A stretch of DNA of 64,000 nt from Curtobacterium sp. ZW137 (lineage in GTDB: Bacteria > Actinomycetota > Actinomycetes > Actinomycetales > Microbacteriaceae): assembly GCF_003762905.1 (NCBI RefSeq), contig NZ_RJKS01000001.1, positions 682,001 to 746,000 of the forward strand, given 5' to 3'. Position numbers and translations under genes: made by a program. Within the stretch, counting starts at the first letter, position 1. Each line of letters starts with the position of its first letter. Under the pieces are notes generated by a model that searched no databases, was not told the origin of the DNA, and saw nothing but the letters and a program-made list of their open reading frames with translations. Positions 9,534-18,508 of the stretch are shown piece after piece.

Positions 9534-11507
9534 TCACCGACGCCCGCCGATCCGGGAGCGCAGGATGTCGATGCGCTTCTGGATCTGCTCGATGCTCGCC
9601 TGCGCCACGGCCGGGCCACCGCTGATCCGCCGGAGCTCGGCGTGGATCGACCCGTGCGGCTCGTTGGCGTGCCGCGACCAGATCGACACGAGCCGCTGGA
9701 GCTCGGAGCGCTGCTCCTTGATGGTCATGTACATCGGCCGGTCGGGCTCGGGAGCCTTGGAGGTCCCGTCCTTCACCGCACGACCCTTGGAACGCTTCGC
9801 CTGGGTGGCCTGGCGCGCCCGGAGCAGGTCGCGCACCTGGTCGGGTTCGAGGAGCCCCGGGATCCCGATGAAGTCGAGTTCTTCGAGGGAGCCGATCTCG
9901 CCGCCGGTCCCGAACTCGCCGCCGTCGTAGAGGACCCGGTCGAAGGAGGCCTGCGAGTCGAGCGCCTCGAACGGCTGCACGTCGAGCAGGCTCTCCGAGG
10001 CACGGTCTTCCTTGTTGGCCTCGGCGACCATCGCGTCCTCGGGGTTGTACATCCCGTCGTCGGCGTCCTTCGGGCGGTCGAGCGCGTGGTCCCGCTCGAG
10101 CTCGAGCGTCGCTGCGAGGGCCATCAGCCCCGGGACGCTCGGCAGGAACACGGAGGCGGTCTCCCCGCGACGCCGGGCCCGCACGAAGCGGCCGATCACC
10201 TGGGCGAAGAACAGCGGTGTGCTGGCGCTCGTGGCGTACACGCCGACGCAGAGCCGTGGGACGTCGACGCCTTCGGACACCATCCGGACCGCGACCATCC
10301 ATCGCGAGGTGTCGGCGGCGAACGCCCCGATCCGGCTGGACCCGGCGGCTTCGTCGGAGAGGACGACCGTCGGCCGCTCCCCCGTGATCTGCTGCAGGAT
10401 GCGGGCGTACGCGCGTGCCGTGGTGGTATCGGTCGCGATGACGAGCCCGCCGGCGTCGGGCACGCCGCGACGGACCTCGGTCAGGCGCTTGTCCGCGGCG
10501 GAGAGCACCGCCGGCATCCACTCGCCTTCTGGTGAGAGCGCGGTGCGCCAGGCCTGCGCGGTGATGTCCTTGGTGACCTGTTCGCCCAGGGACGCCGACA
10601 TCTCGTCGCCCATCCGGGTCTTCCAGCGCATCTGCCCGGCGTACGCCATGAACAGCACCGGGCGGACGACGCCGTCGGCGAGGGCGCGTCCGTAGCCGTA
10701 GTTGTAGTCGGAGATCGAGGTGCGGATGCCCGCTTCGTCCGGGGCGTACTGCACGAACGGGATCGGTGCGGTGTCCGAGCGGAACGGGGTGCCGGAGAGG
10801 GACAGCCGGCGCGTGGCCCCGCTGAACGCCTCCCTGATGCCGTCGCCCCAGGTCAGGGCGTCGCCGCCGTGGTGGACCTCGTCGAGGACGACCAGGGTGC
10901 GGCCGCCCTCGGTGATCTTCTTGTGGACCTCGGGGTTCATGCCGACCTGGGCGTACGTGATCGCCACGCCCTGGTAGTGCCGGCCGAACATCCCGTCGCC
11001 GTTCTTGAACATCGGGTCGATGCGGATGTTGACGCGGTCGGCGGCGTCGGCCCACTGCCGCTTCAGGTGCTCGGTCGGTGCGACGACGACGATGCGGTCG
11101 ACGGTGCCGCGGGCCAGGAGCTCGGTGGCGAGACGCAGCGCGAACGTGGTCTTGCCGGCGCCCGGGGTGGCCGCCGTGAGGAAGTCGCGCGGCTCGGTCT
11201 CGAAGTACTTCGTGAGCGCTTCGACCTGCCAGGCGCGGAGCTTGGACGCGGTCCCCCACGCGGCGCGGTCCGGGAACGCCGGCGACAGGTGCTCGGCGGC
11301 CGCGTTGCCCGCGATCTCCGCCAGTTCGGCCGGCGCCAGTTCGACCGACGACTGCGGGACCCCGGCCGACGACGAGGCGAGTTCGGCCGACGACGAGGCG
11401 AGTTCGGTGGACGACGCCGTGGCCGGATCGGGATGGACACCGCCGGCCGCGGCGGACTGCTGCTGTTCGTACTCCGCTGCGCTCACTTCAGGCGATTCTA
11501 CCGTCAC
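9534..11507 (-). CDS. Superfamily II DEAD/DEAH-box helicase
   Basis: A 657-residue ATP-dependent nucleic-acid helicase or translocase of the XPB/UvsW-like branch. An acidic, serine/alanine-rich N-terminal 70 residues contain a short ELASSSA duplication (about 35-48). The Q-like RAWQVEAL, Walker A TPGAGKTT (114-121), DEVH (209-212), SGTPFRSD and the late motif QVIGRFVRARR mark the two RecA folds. The long C-terminal region has no recognised domain. The GTG at 11507 overlaps the dinB stop as GTGA. The order FUSC-dinB-helicase suggests, but does not prove, a DNA-repair link. Confidence 0.88.
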   Translation of the reverse strand: MTVESPEVSAAEYEQQQSAAAGGVHPDPATASSTELASSSAELASSSAGVPQSSVELAPAELAEIAGNAAAEHLSPAFPDRAAWGTASKLRAWQVEALTKYFETEPRDFLTAATPGAGKTTFALRLATELLARGTVDRIVVVAPTEHLKRQWADAADRVNIRIDPMFKNGDGMFGRHYQGVAITYAQVGMNPEVHKKITEGGRTLVVLDEVHHGGDALTWGDGIREAFSGATRRLSLSGTPFRSDTAPIPFVQYAPDEAGIRTSISDYNYGYGRALADGVVRPVLFMAYAGQMRWKTRMGDEMSASLGEQVTKDITAQAWRTALSPEGEWMPAVLSAADKRLTEVRRGVPDAGGLVIATDTTTARAYARILQQITGERPTVVLSDEAAGSSRIGAFAADTSRWMVAVRMVSEGVDVPRLCVGVYATSASTPLFFAQVIGRFVRARRRGETASVFLPSVPGLMALAATLELERDHALDRPKDADDGMYNPEDAMVAEANKEDRASESLLDVQPFEALDSQASFDRVLYDGGEFGTGGEIGSLEELDFIGIPGLLEPDQVRDLLRARQATQAKRSKGRAVKDGTSKAPEPDRPMYMTIKEQRSELQRLVSIWSRHANEPHGSIHAELRRISGGPAVAQASIEQIQKRIDILRSRIGGRR

Positions 11508-12754
11508 CCGATGTCCTGCCGGGCATGCGGCGGACGCTGCTCGGGCGTGCCGCGGACGAGCGATGCGGGTCGCAGCACGCCGGCGCCGAACCGGGCGGTG
11601 ACCGCGTCGACCGTGGTCTCGGTCTCCCGCCACGGCGCGTCGTCGTCCCACAGCGCGTTGCTCGCCGCGGTGGGCACGAGGTTCTCCCCGCGGACGCCGA
11701 TCAGCCGGATCCGGTTGCCCTGGCGGTGCAGTACGTCGTAGAGCTCGACGGCTTCGCGGTGGATCCGGCGGGCGACGTCGGTCGGTTCGGCGAGGGTGCG
11801 TGAGCGGGTCAGGGTGGTGAAGTCGGTGTAGCGGACCTTGAGGGCGATGGTCCGGGCCTGCACGTCGGCGCGGCGCATCCGGACGGCGACCTTCTCGGCG
11901 AGCCGCAGGAGTTCGCGGGCGACGGCGTCGCGCTCGGTGAGGTCGGTGCCGAACGTGACTTCGTGCCCGATCGACTTCTCTCCAACGGCGGTGTCGACGA
12001 CCCGCGGGTCACGCCCCCAGGACAGGTCGTGCAGGCGCTGTCCGCCGGCCGGGCCGAGCGCGGACACCAGGGAGGCGAGCGGTGTCGTGGCGAGGTCGCC
12101 GACGGTGCGGATGCCCCGGCGTTCGAGGGTCTCCTGCGTCTTGCCGCCGACGCCCCACAGCGCCGACACGGGCTGCGGGTGCAGGAACGCCACGGTGTGT
12201 TCCGCGGGGACGACGAGGAGGCCGTCCGGCTTGGCACGGCTGGAGGCGAGCTTCGCGACGAACTTCGTCGAGGCGGCACCGACCGAGCAGTGCAGGCCGG
12301 TCTCCGCGAAGACCTTCTGCCGGATCGCCTGCCCGATCTCCCACGGGGTGCCGTACAACCGAACGGCGCCGGCCACGTCGAGGAACGCCTCGTCGATGCC
12401 GAGCCGTTCCACCCGCGGGGTGAACTGCTCGAACACGTGCATCACGGCGGCGGACTTCGCCTGGTACTTCTCGAAGTGCGGCTCGACGATCACCGCGTTC
12501 GGGCACCGGCGTTTCGCGACGGCCATCGGCATCGCCGAGTTGACGCCGTACTTGCGGGCTTCGTACGTGGCGGCGGTCACCACGGAGCGGTCGGAGTCGT
12601 GTCCGACGATCACCGGCAGCCCGACGAGGTCGGGGCGGTCGAGCAGTTCGACGGAGGCGAAGAACGCGTCCATGTCGACGTGCAGCACCGTCGCGGTCAG
12701 GTCTGCGACCGGTCGGTCGGAGACGAGCCGGTTGCGTCCGTCCTGCTTGCTCAC
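11504..12754 (-). CDS. dinB: DNA polymerase IV (Y-family)
   Basis: Error-prone translesion DNA polymerase, 416 residues. The palm carries HVDMDAFFASVE with metal ligand Asp27 and Asp29 nearby, and the second acidic pair Asp121-Glu122 in GIDEAFLD. Most DinB proteins have serine before this motif; glycine here resembles the DinB2-type variant. Fingers (TAATYEARKYGV) and thumb helix-hairpin-helix (LWGVGGKTQETLERRGIRTVGDLA) are present, then the little-finger domain. The C-terminus is arginine/proline-rich and no clear beta-clamp motif could be assigned. The GTG start at 12754 overlaps the FUSC stop as GTGA, and the dinB stop in turn overlaps the helicase start. Confidence 0.93.
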   Translation of the reverse strand: MSKQDGRNRLVSDRPVADLTATVLHVDMDAFFASVELLDRPDLVGLPVIVGHDSDRSVVTAATYEARKYGVNSAMPMAVAKRRCPNAVIVEPHFEKYQAKSAAVMHVFEQFTPRVERLGIDEAFLDVAGAVRLYGTPWEIGQAIRQKVFAETGLHCSVGAASTKFVAKLASSRAKPDGLLVVPAEHTVAFLHPQPVSALWGVGGKTQETLERRGIRTVGDLATTPLASLVSALGPAGGQRLHDLSWGRDPRVVDTAVGEKSIGHEVTFGTDLTERDAVARELLRLAEKVAVRMRRADVQARTIALKVRYTDFTTLTRSRTLAEPTDVARRIHREAVELYDVLHRQGNRIRLIGVRGENLVPTAASNALWDDDAPWRETETTVDAVTARFGAGVLRPASLVRGTPEQRPPHARQDIG

Positions 12755-15066
12755 GAGGAGATGGTGCCACCGACCGCCGACATCCGCGTCGCGGCGCCCG
12801 CGACGACGGGCATCCCGACCCGCTCCGCGAAGAGCGCGAGGGACTCGTCGATGCGGCCGAGCGCGTGCACCCGGGCACGCACCGCGTCTCCGGCGTCACC
12901 CGGGTCGGCGGTCGCGACGACACCCTCGAGCACGTCCGTGATCCGTGTCCACGCGGGCGAGCCGGATGCGTCGGTCCCGGGGCCGGCCACGACGCGGTCC
13001 GCCAGCCGGTCGACGGACGCGGCGAGGACCTCGGCCGCACCGCGCAGGGTGGCGGGCACGTCCACCGGGGCCGCGCCGGGCCTCCCGGCCAGCTCCCTGG
13101 CGAACGTCGCCGCCGCCTGCAGGGACGCACGCATCCGCGCGTCCGCGCGCGCCGGCCCACCCGTCGGGAACCGGACCATCGGCTTCAGGACCGCCTCCAG
13201 CTGGTAGGTGGCGGCGTCGACGGCGCGTGACCGGGCACGCAGGTCCGGTGCCGCAGCAGGCGTCGGACGGGAGGCCGGGGTCGGGTCCGCCGCGTCGGCG
13301 GGCTCCGTCTCGTCGACGTCCACCCCCACGGTCGCCAGCACGAAGGCACGCACCGCGACGAGCTGCCGCCGCACCGCCCGGCGGACGACGCTCCGCGTGG
13401 CGAGCGGGAGCACCACGATGCTGACCAGGATGGCGATCGTGGCGCCGAGCAGGTTCTCCGCGAGCCGGATCGGGATGAGCGCGTCGGTGAAGGTGCCGGA
13501 AAAGTCGTAGACCTGGCAGAGCACGACGACGAGACACGCGGCCCAGACGGCGTACACCCCACCGAACCCGTACGTGCCGACGGCGAGCAGCACGCAGACG
13601 AGCACCATCGTCACCCAGGGGTGGTCGGTTCCGAGCACGTGCACGAGCGCGATCCCGACGATCCCGCCGACGACCGTGCCGACACCGCGGTGGATGCCCT
13701 TGCGGACGCGTTCGTGCGTGGTGTTCGTGCCGGCGAGGACGATCATCACGCCGATGACGCCCCAGTAGAAGCGGCTGCCATCGAGGAGCAGTGCGAGCGG
13801 TTCGGTGATCGCCACGGCGATGGCGGCGTGCACCGCGGTCCGGAGCGACGCGGTCATGTGCAGCCGGCGCCACGGTCCCTCGGCGACCGCGTCGGCGACG
13901 ACCGGGACGGCTCCGGCGGGACGGCCGCCGGCCAGGATCACCGGCGACGCGAACGGCACGCCGTCGCCGCTCCGCGGGAGCTCGTCGGCGACCTCGCGCC
14001 AGCGCAGCCCGGCGGTCCGGAGGTCGGCGAACTCGCGGGCCATCCGGTGCACGAGCACGGTGGTCCGCGATGCCGGATCGGCCGCGGAGGCGGTGATCGC
14101 GAAGCGTGCGGCGAGGGTCCGGCCGGCATCGTCGCCGGCGCTGCCGCCGTGCCGCAGGACGATCGTGACCGCGCGGAGGGCCGCGTGGCGGACGTCCTCC
14201 GGGGCACCCTGCTCGACGAGGGTCGCGGCGGCACGGCCGAGCTCGTCGATGGCGAAGTGCGTGTCGAACACCAGGCGGTGCAGCTCGTCAGCGGCGTCGG
14301 TGCCGCTCGCCGCCAGCATCCCGTCGACCGTCAGCGCGATCTCGTGGTATTGCGAACGACGTCGTGCCAGCCGCCGGAGCGCACGAGCGCGGGCACGGGA
14401 GTCATCGGCGACGGCGAGGGCGGCCGCGGAGGCCTCGAGGACGTCGGCCCCTCGTGCCAGGAACCCGCGCCGCACCCGCAGCAGCGACCGGTACGCGTCC
14501 GGCCGGAGGAACACGGTCCGGATCACGATCGTCGCTGCCAGGGACGCCGCCACGACGATCGAGAGCGGCAGGACGCTCGTCTCCGGCAACGGCAGGAGCA
14601 GCCCGCACAGGTACCCGGAGAACGCCACGATCGCGGCGTCGGAAGCCCACTTCCCCCACTGGAACGCGAGGAACTGGACGAAGAGCAGCACCACGATGAG
14701 CACGAGCTCGAGGATCCGGAACGGGTGCAGGGCGATGCTGCCCGCGAGCGCTGCCACGAAGGGCACGATGACGGCACCGGTCCGGCCCGCCACCCGCCTG
14801 GCGCTCGGGTCGACGATGACCAGGCAGGTGATGAACGCCGGCATCGCGCCGATCATCAGCCCGAGGACCGCCGGTAACCCGAACTGGAGCGCGACCGCGT
14901 ACCCGACGGCCATGCCCGCGGGGACGCAGAGCAGGGTGCGGAGCGCGCCCTCGCTCTTCACGAAGCCCGGGTCGAGGACGAGGAGCCGGTCCCAGAGTCG
15001 CTGGCGCGGGCTCCGCAGGCGGGGCGGGAGGCGATGCGTCGGTGCTGGTCGGCGGTCCGTCGTCAC
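12751..15066 (-). CDS. FUSC-family integral membrane protein
   Basis: A 771-residue membrane protein of the FUSC/aromatic acid exporter (YccS-like) type. Two blocks of hydrophobic segments flank a soluble helical middle: about 45-200 and about 420-590. The second block contains the family pattern SRFYWGVIGVMIVLAGTNTTHERVRKGIHRGVGT. It may export small organic acids or act in envelope stress; the substrate is unknown. The GTG at 15066 is preferred because GGAGG lies 10 bases upstream. The in-frame ATG at 15108 sits directly behind a TACTAT box (15107-15112), so it would precede the likely transcription start. First gene of a four-gene coupled operon. Confidence 0.82.
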   Translation of the reverse strand: MTTDRRPAPTHRLPPRLRSPRQRLWDRLLVLDPGFVKSEGALRTLLCVPAGMAVGYAVALQFGLPAVLGLMIGAMPAFITCLVIVDPSARRVAGRTGAVIVPFVAALAGSIALHPFRILELVLIVVLLFVQFLAFQWGKWASDAAIVAFSGYLCGLLLPLPETSVLPLSIVVAASLAATIVIRTVFLRPDAYRSLLRVRRGFLARGADVLEASAAALAVADDSRARARALRRLARRRSQYHEIALTVDGMLAASGTDAADELHRLVFDTHFAIDELGRAAATLVEQGAPEDVRHAALRAVTIVLRHGGSAGDDAGRTLAARFAITASAADPASRTTVLVHRMAREFADLRTAGLRWREVADELPRSGDGVPFASPVILAGGRPAGAVPVVADAVAEGPWRRLHMTASLRTAVHAAIAVAITEPLALLLDGSRFYWGVIGVMIVLAGTNTTHERVRKGIHRGVGTVVGGIVGIALVHVLGTDHPWVTMVLVCVLLAVGTYGFGGVYAVWAACLVVVLCQVYDFSGTFTDALIPIRLAENLLGATIAILVSIVVLPLATRSVVRRAVRRQLVAVRAFVLATVGVDVDETEPADAADPTPASRPTPAAAPDLRARSRAVDAATYQLEAVLKPMVRFPTGGPARADARMRASLQAAATFARELAGRPGAAPVDVPATLRGAAEVLAASVDRLADRVVAGPGTDASGSPAWTRITDVLEGVVATADPGDAGDAVRARVHALGRIDESLALFAERVGMPVVAGAATRMSAVGGTISS

Positions 15067-15106
15067 GGGTGGGAGGCCTCCGGCTTCGGTCGCTGTTCGG
15101 ACCCTC

Positions 15107-15112
15107 ATAGTA
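15107..15112 (-). promoter_or_regulatory. -10 box of the FUSC-dinB-helicase operon
   Basis: TACTAT on the minus strand, with transcription expected near 15100. That places GGAGG and the GTG at 15066 in a short leader. No clear -35 box. Confidence 0.4.
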
Positions 15113-15123
15113 CCGCAGTTGAA

Positions 15124-15168
15124 CTAGTTGCCGATCGGCCCGAGCGCTAGTTGCCGATCGGCCCGAGC
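15124..15168. repeat. 23-base tandem duplication at a gene end
   Basis: The 23 bases at 15124-15146 repeat at 15147-15168 (22 of 23 bases). The copied segment includes the last codons and the TAG stop of the acyl-CoA dehydrogenase-like gene, so the second copy lies just after the real stop and encodes the same LGPIGN ending in another frame. Confidence 0.9.
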
Positions 15169-16301
15169 ACCTCGCTCGCGATCGTCCGCGCCGCCGAGTC
15201 CCGCGACGACGGGTGGTACTGACCGGCACGGACGTCGCGGGCCAGCCGCGCGAGCTCGTTCGACGCCCGGTACGCGCCGCCGCCGACCACCCGCATCGCC
15301 TCGTCCACGACGTGCTGCGCGGCGTCCACCGCGCGCGCCTTCGTCCCCACCAGGAGCGGGAACCAGCGCGCACCGTGGTCCTCGAGCTCGTCGACGTCCC
15401 GGGCGAGCGCGTCCACCTGCAGCGCGATCGCGTCGACGGCGCCGCGCATGTCCGCGATCGCCCGCCGGACGTCCGGGTCGTCCGCGCGCGGGGTCCCGTC
15501 CATCGCGCGGCGCTCCCGGACCTGCGCGACCGCGAGCTCCAGGGCACGCGTCGCGATGCCGACGTACACGGAGGCGACCAGCAGCTCGAACGCGGCGAAG
15601 ACCCCGAACACGAGCGGGTCGGCGGTCGGCCCGACGGGCAGGGTGCGCACGATCCGGTCCGCCGGCACGTGCACGCCCTCGAGCAGGGTGGTGCGGCTCT
15701 GCGTGGCCCGCATCCCGAGGGTGTCCCAGTCGTCGAGGTGCCGGACGCCGCCGTCCGCGCGCACGGCGAACCCGTGCACCAGGCGCGGCGCCTCCCCCGT
15801 CGTGTCCTTGCCGAACACGCTGAGGACGTCCCACGCCGGTGCGAGCGAGGTGAACACCTTCGTCCCGGTGAACCGGTACCCGCCCGCACCGTCCGGCTCC
15901 GCCGTCGTCAGCGAGTCGAAGAGCACGCGGTCGTTCCCGGGTTCGCTGACCCCGAAGGCGAGCAGGCGGTCCGCCGCGGCGTGGTCCGTGACGGACTGGA
16001 GGAACGACCCACCCCGCGCGGACACGCTGCGGGCCGCCTGCACCCAGACCTGGTGCATGCCGAGCGCCAGGGCCGTCGCCGGTGCGGCTCCGGCGATCGT
16101 CCGCTGCACGGCCGCGGTGGCACGGAGCCCGAGGCCGCTGCCGCCGTCCGCGATCGGCACGCCGATGCGCAGGTACCCCGCCGCGCGGAACTCGTCGAGG
16201 TCCTCGGCGCAGAACACGTTCTCCGCGTCGTACCGGGGGGCACGCTCCGCGATCCGGGTGAGGAGGTCCTCCGGGACCGTCCACGGCTTTGCCTTCGTCA
16301 T
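15147..16301 (-). CDS. Acyl-CoA dehydrogenase-like flavoprotein
   Basis: A 384-residue member of the acyl-CoA dehydrogenase superfamily. The N-terminal helical domain, the central strand domain (LAFGVSEPGNDR, GYRFTGTKVFTSLAPAWD, TLGMRATQSRTTLLEGVHVP) and the C-terminal helical bundle are complete. SEPGND and GTKVFTS are the flavin-contacting segments. The usual catalytic glutamate of fatty-acyl enzymes cannot be assigned in the C-terminal bundle. A flavin monooxygenase or desulfurisation-type (DszC/SfnC-like) role is therefore as likely as beta-oxidation. Monocistronic; its ATG start at 16301 overlaps the promoter region of the divergent SGNH gene. The stop is tandemly duplicated. Confidence 0.8.
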   Translation of the reverse strand: MTKAKPWTVPEDLLTRIAERAPRYDAENVFCAEDLDEFRAAGYLRIGVPIADGGSGLGLRATAAVQRTIAGAAPATALALGMHQVWVQAARSVSARGGSFLQSVTDHAAADRLLAFGVSEPGNDRVLFDSLTTAEPDGAGGYRFTGTKVFTSLAPAWDVLSVFGKDTTGEAPRLVHGFAVRADGGVRHLDDWDTLGMRATQSRTTLLEGVHVPADRIVRTLPVGPTADPLVFGVFAAFELLVASVYVGIATRALELAVAQVRERRAMDGTPRADDPDVRRAIADMRGAVDAIALQVDALARDVDELEDHGARWFPLLVGTKARAVDAAQHVVDEAMRVVGGGAYRASNELARLARDVRAGQYHPSSRDSAARTIASEVLGPIGN

Positions 16302-16317
16302 GGCACGAGACTATGTT
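16289..16317 (+). promoter_or_regulatory. Promoter of the SGNH hydrolase gene
   Basis: TTGCCT (16289-16294) and TATGTT (16312-16317) have 17-base spacing. Transcription would start at about 16324-16325, exactly at the GTG codon, implying a leaderless mRNA. The element lies inside the first codons of the divergent acyl-CoA dehydrogenase-like gene, so the two promoters probably interfere. Confidence 0.55.
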
Positions 16318-16324
16318 CCGAGGG

Positions 16325-17119
16325 GTGTCAGATCGTCATCCCTGGTCCAGGTACGTCGCGATCGGTGACTCGTTCACCGAGGGACTCGGAGACCCCGACC
16401 CCACCGTGCCCGGCGGGTACCGCGGCTGGGCCGACCGGGTCGCCGAGGTGCTCGCGAACCAGACCGACGACTTCGCCTACGCCAACCTCGCCGTCCGCGG
16501 ACGCCTGCTCCAGCAGATCATCGACGAGCAGGTGGAGGACGCACTCGCGCTCGGCCCGGACCTGATCACCGTGTCCGCCGGCGGGAACGACATCATCCGC
16601 CCGGGCTCGGACCCGGACGAGCTCGCGTCCCGGTTCGACAAGACCGTCACGGAGCTCCGCCGCGACGGCGCGACCGTCGTCATCTTCACCGGGCCGGACG
16701 TCGGGATGACGCCGGTGCTCGGGCTCGTCCGCGGCAAGGCGGCGATCTACAACGAGCACCTGCACGCCATCGCGCTGAAGCACGACGCCCTCGTCGCCGA
16801 CATGTGGGCGCTCCGGGTGCTCCGCGACCCGCGCATGTGGGCGCCGGACCGGCTGCACCACTCCCCGATGGGCCACGCGACGATCGCGGCCGCGGTGCTC
16901 GACGCGCTCGGGGTCGACCACGAACTCGCCCCGTTCAACCCCGAGCCGCTCGCGGCCCGTCCCTGGCGGGAAGCCCGCGCCGAGGACCTCGGCTGGGCGC
17001 GGGAGTACCTCGTGCCGTGGGTGGTCCGGCGAATCCGGCACACCTCGTCCGGTGACGGCATCAGCCCGAAGCGCCCCGAGCTGCAGACGGTCCTCGAGCA
17101 CAAGAGCGACACGCCCTAG
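16325..17119 (+). CDS. SGNH/GDSL-family hydrolase (esterase)
   Basis: A 264-residue SGNH esterase/lipase without a signal peptide. Block I GDSFTEG carries the nucleophile serine, the block II Gly is in NLAVRGR, block III is SAGGNDI with the oxyanion asparagine, and block V is DRLHHSPMGH with the catalytic His. All four name-giving positions are present. The substrate is unknown. GTG 16325 is chosen because it falls at the predicted transcription start; ATG 16313 overlaps the -10 box. Convergent with the carboxypeptidase gene, with only 18 bases between stops and no hairpin seen there. Confidence 0.9.
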   Translation: MSDRHPWSRYVAIGDSFTEGLGDPDPTVPGGYRGWADRVAEVLANQTDDFAYANLAVRGRLLQQIIDEQVEDALALGPDLITVSAGGNDIIRPGSDPDELASRFDKTVTELRRDGATVVIFTGPDVGMTPVLGLVRGKAAIYNEHLHAIALKHDALVADMWALRVLRDPRMWAPDRLHHSPMGHATIAAAVLDALGVDHELAPFNPEPLAARPWREARAEDLGWAREYLVPWVVRRIRHTSSGDGISPKRPELQTVLEHKSDTP

Positions 17120-17137
17120 CCCACCGTCGAGGGCGGA

Positions 17138-18370
17138 CTACGCCCCTTCGAACGGGTTCGTCCAGCGCCACCAGATGCCCGGGTCCGGGATCTCCTGCTC
17201 GAGCACCAGTGGCACGGTGACCGCCTCGTGGTCGGTGATCGAGAAGCGCACCCGGCCGACGCGCTCCCCCTTGGTGCCGGTGGTGACCGAGTCGAGCTTC
17301 GTCGTCGCCTTCACCGTGGTCTTCCCCCAGACCAGGACCTCCGACGCGGCCTTCGTCACCGCGTCGGTCTCGTCCTTCCACGGGGTCGAGTACGTGCCGA
17401 ACGACTGGCCGGCGTGCGTCAGGGTCACCACGTGGAAGTTGTCCGCGACCGAGTGCAGGAGCCGCTGGACGTCGTCGTCGAGGGTGTCGTGGTCGACCCC
17501 GCCGAGCATCGCGCCGATCACGGTGACGGTCTTGCCGCCCCGCTCGTACGTGGCGGCGAACAGCAGGCACGCGCCCGCTTCGTCCAGGGTGCCGGTCTTG
17601 ATCCCCTCGACCCCGTCCATGCCGAGGAGCTTGTTCGAGTTCTCGATGTCCCCGACCCCGGGGACGGTGACCGCCTTCGTGCCCACGACCTCCTTCACCA
17701 CCGGGTTCGCCAGCGCGAGCTGCCCGAGGTCGACGAGGTCGGTCGCGGTGGACTTGTTCGCCGCGTTCAGGCCGGTCGGTTCCTGGATCGAGGTGTCGTC
17801 CAGACCGTGGTCGTGCAGCCAGGATGCCGCAGCGGTCTTGTACGCGTCGAGCGACCCGAACGCCCAGATCGCCAGGGAACCGGCGTAGTTGTTCGCGGAC
17901 TTCATCAGCATGACCTGCAGCGTCTGGTACTCCGACAGGCGCAGCCCGGACGGCATCGGGGCGACCTCGCCGTCCACCGCCAGGTACTTCGCGTACAGCC
18001 CTTCCATCTCCGACGTGAAGTCGATCGTCGGACCCGCCTGCCCCTGCGCCAGCGGCTTCGCATCGAGCACCACGAGCGCGGTGACGACCTTCGAGATGCT
18101 CGCGATCGACCGCGGCTTCGTGTCACCGCTCGTCCGGAGGCTCTCCGGGAAGTCCGGTGCCTCCACCGCGGTGGCGCCGTACGTCGGGAACGTCAGCGAC
18201 GGCAGCGTCGCGGTCGGGGCGGCGTACGACGTGGTCGTGGCGCTCGCCGGCGAGAACGGCACGACGGCCGCCGCGACGAGGTACGCGATCGCCAGGATCA
18301 GGACGGCGACGACCGAGATCGTCACGGGCCTCCGGACAGCGGAGCGGGGGCGGCGGACGACACGTGACAC
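17138..18370 (-). CDS. D-alanyl-D-alanine carboxypeptidase (penicillin-binding protein 5/6 type)
   Basis: A 410-residue extracytoplasmic serine peptidase (S11 family) that would trim the terminal D-Ala from peptidoglycan stem peptides. One N-terminal membrane anchor at about 17-38 follows a basic stretch. Active-site motifs are SxxK as SISK (91-94), SxN as SAN (158-160) and KTG (258-260). A C-terminal beta domain as in DacA/DacC follows, ending in WWRWTNPFEGA. There is no C-terminal amphipathic anchor, consistent with N-terminal membrane attachment. The GTG start at 18370 lies 8 bases after a TACGCT box. Monocistronic. Confidence 0.92.
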   Translation of the reverse strand: MSRVVRRPRSAVRRPVTISVVAVLILAIAYLVAAAVVPFSPASATTTSYAAPTATLPSLTFPTYGATAVEAPDFPESLRTSGDTKPRSIASISKVVTALVVLDAKPLAQGQAGPTIDFTSEMEGLYAKYLAVDGEVAPMPSGLRLSEYQTLQVMLMKSANNYAGSLAIWAFGSLDAYKTAAASWLHDHGLDDTSIQEPTGLNAANKSTATDLVDLGQLALANPVVKEVVGTKAVTVPGVGDIENSNKLLGMDGVEGIKTGTLDEAGACLLFAATYERGGKTVTVIGAMLGGVDHDTLDDDVQRLLHSVADNFHVVTLTHAGQSFGTYSTPWKDETDAVTKAASEVLVWGKTTVKATTKLDSVTTGTKGERVGRVRFSITDHEAVTVPLVLEQEIPDPGIWWRWTNPFEGA

Positions 18371-18508
18371 GGGAATCGAGCGTACCGGGGGGCGGTACCG
18401 GCCGTCTGGGGAACCGCCGGGGTGTGGAGAAGCCGGACCGAGCCTCCCGTCCGGGGGTTCCGGACCATCGACGAGACCGCGGCCGCTACCGGCTGCGTAC
18501 TCCTGTGC

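Noticed and set aside
18440..18470. GCCTCCCGTCCGG near the TrmH gene as another family A copy
   Set aside because: Only one arm is recognisable and no long stem forms; may be chance in GC-rich DNA.
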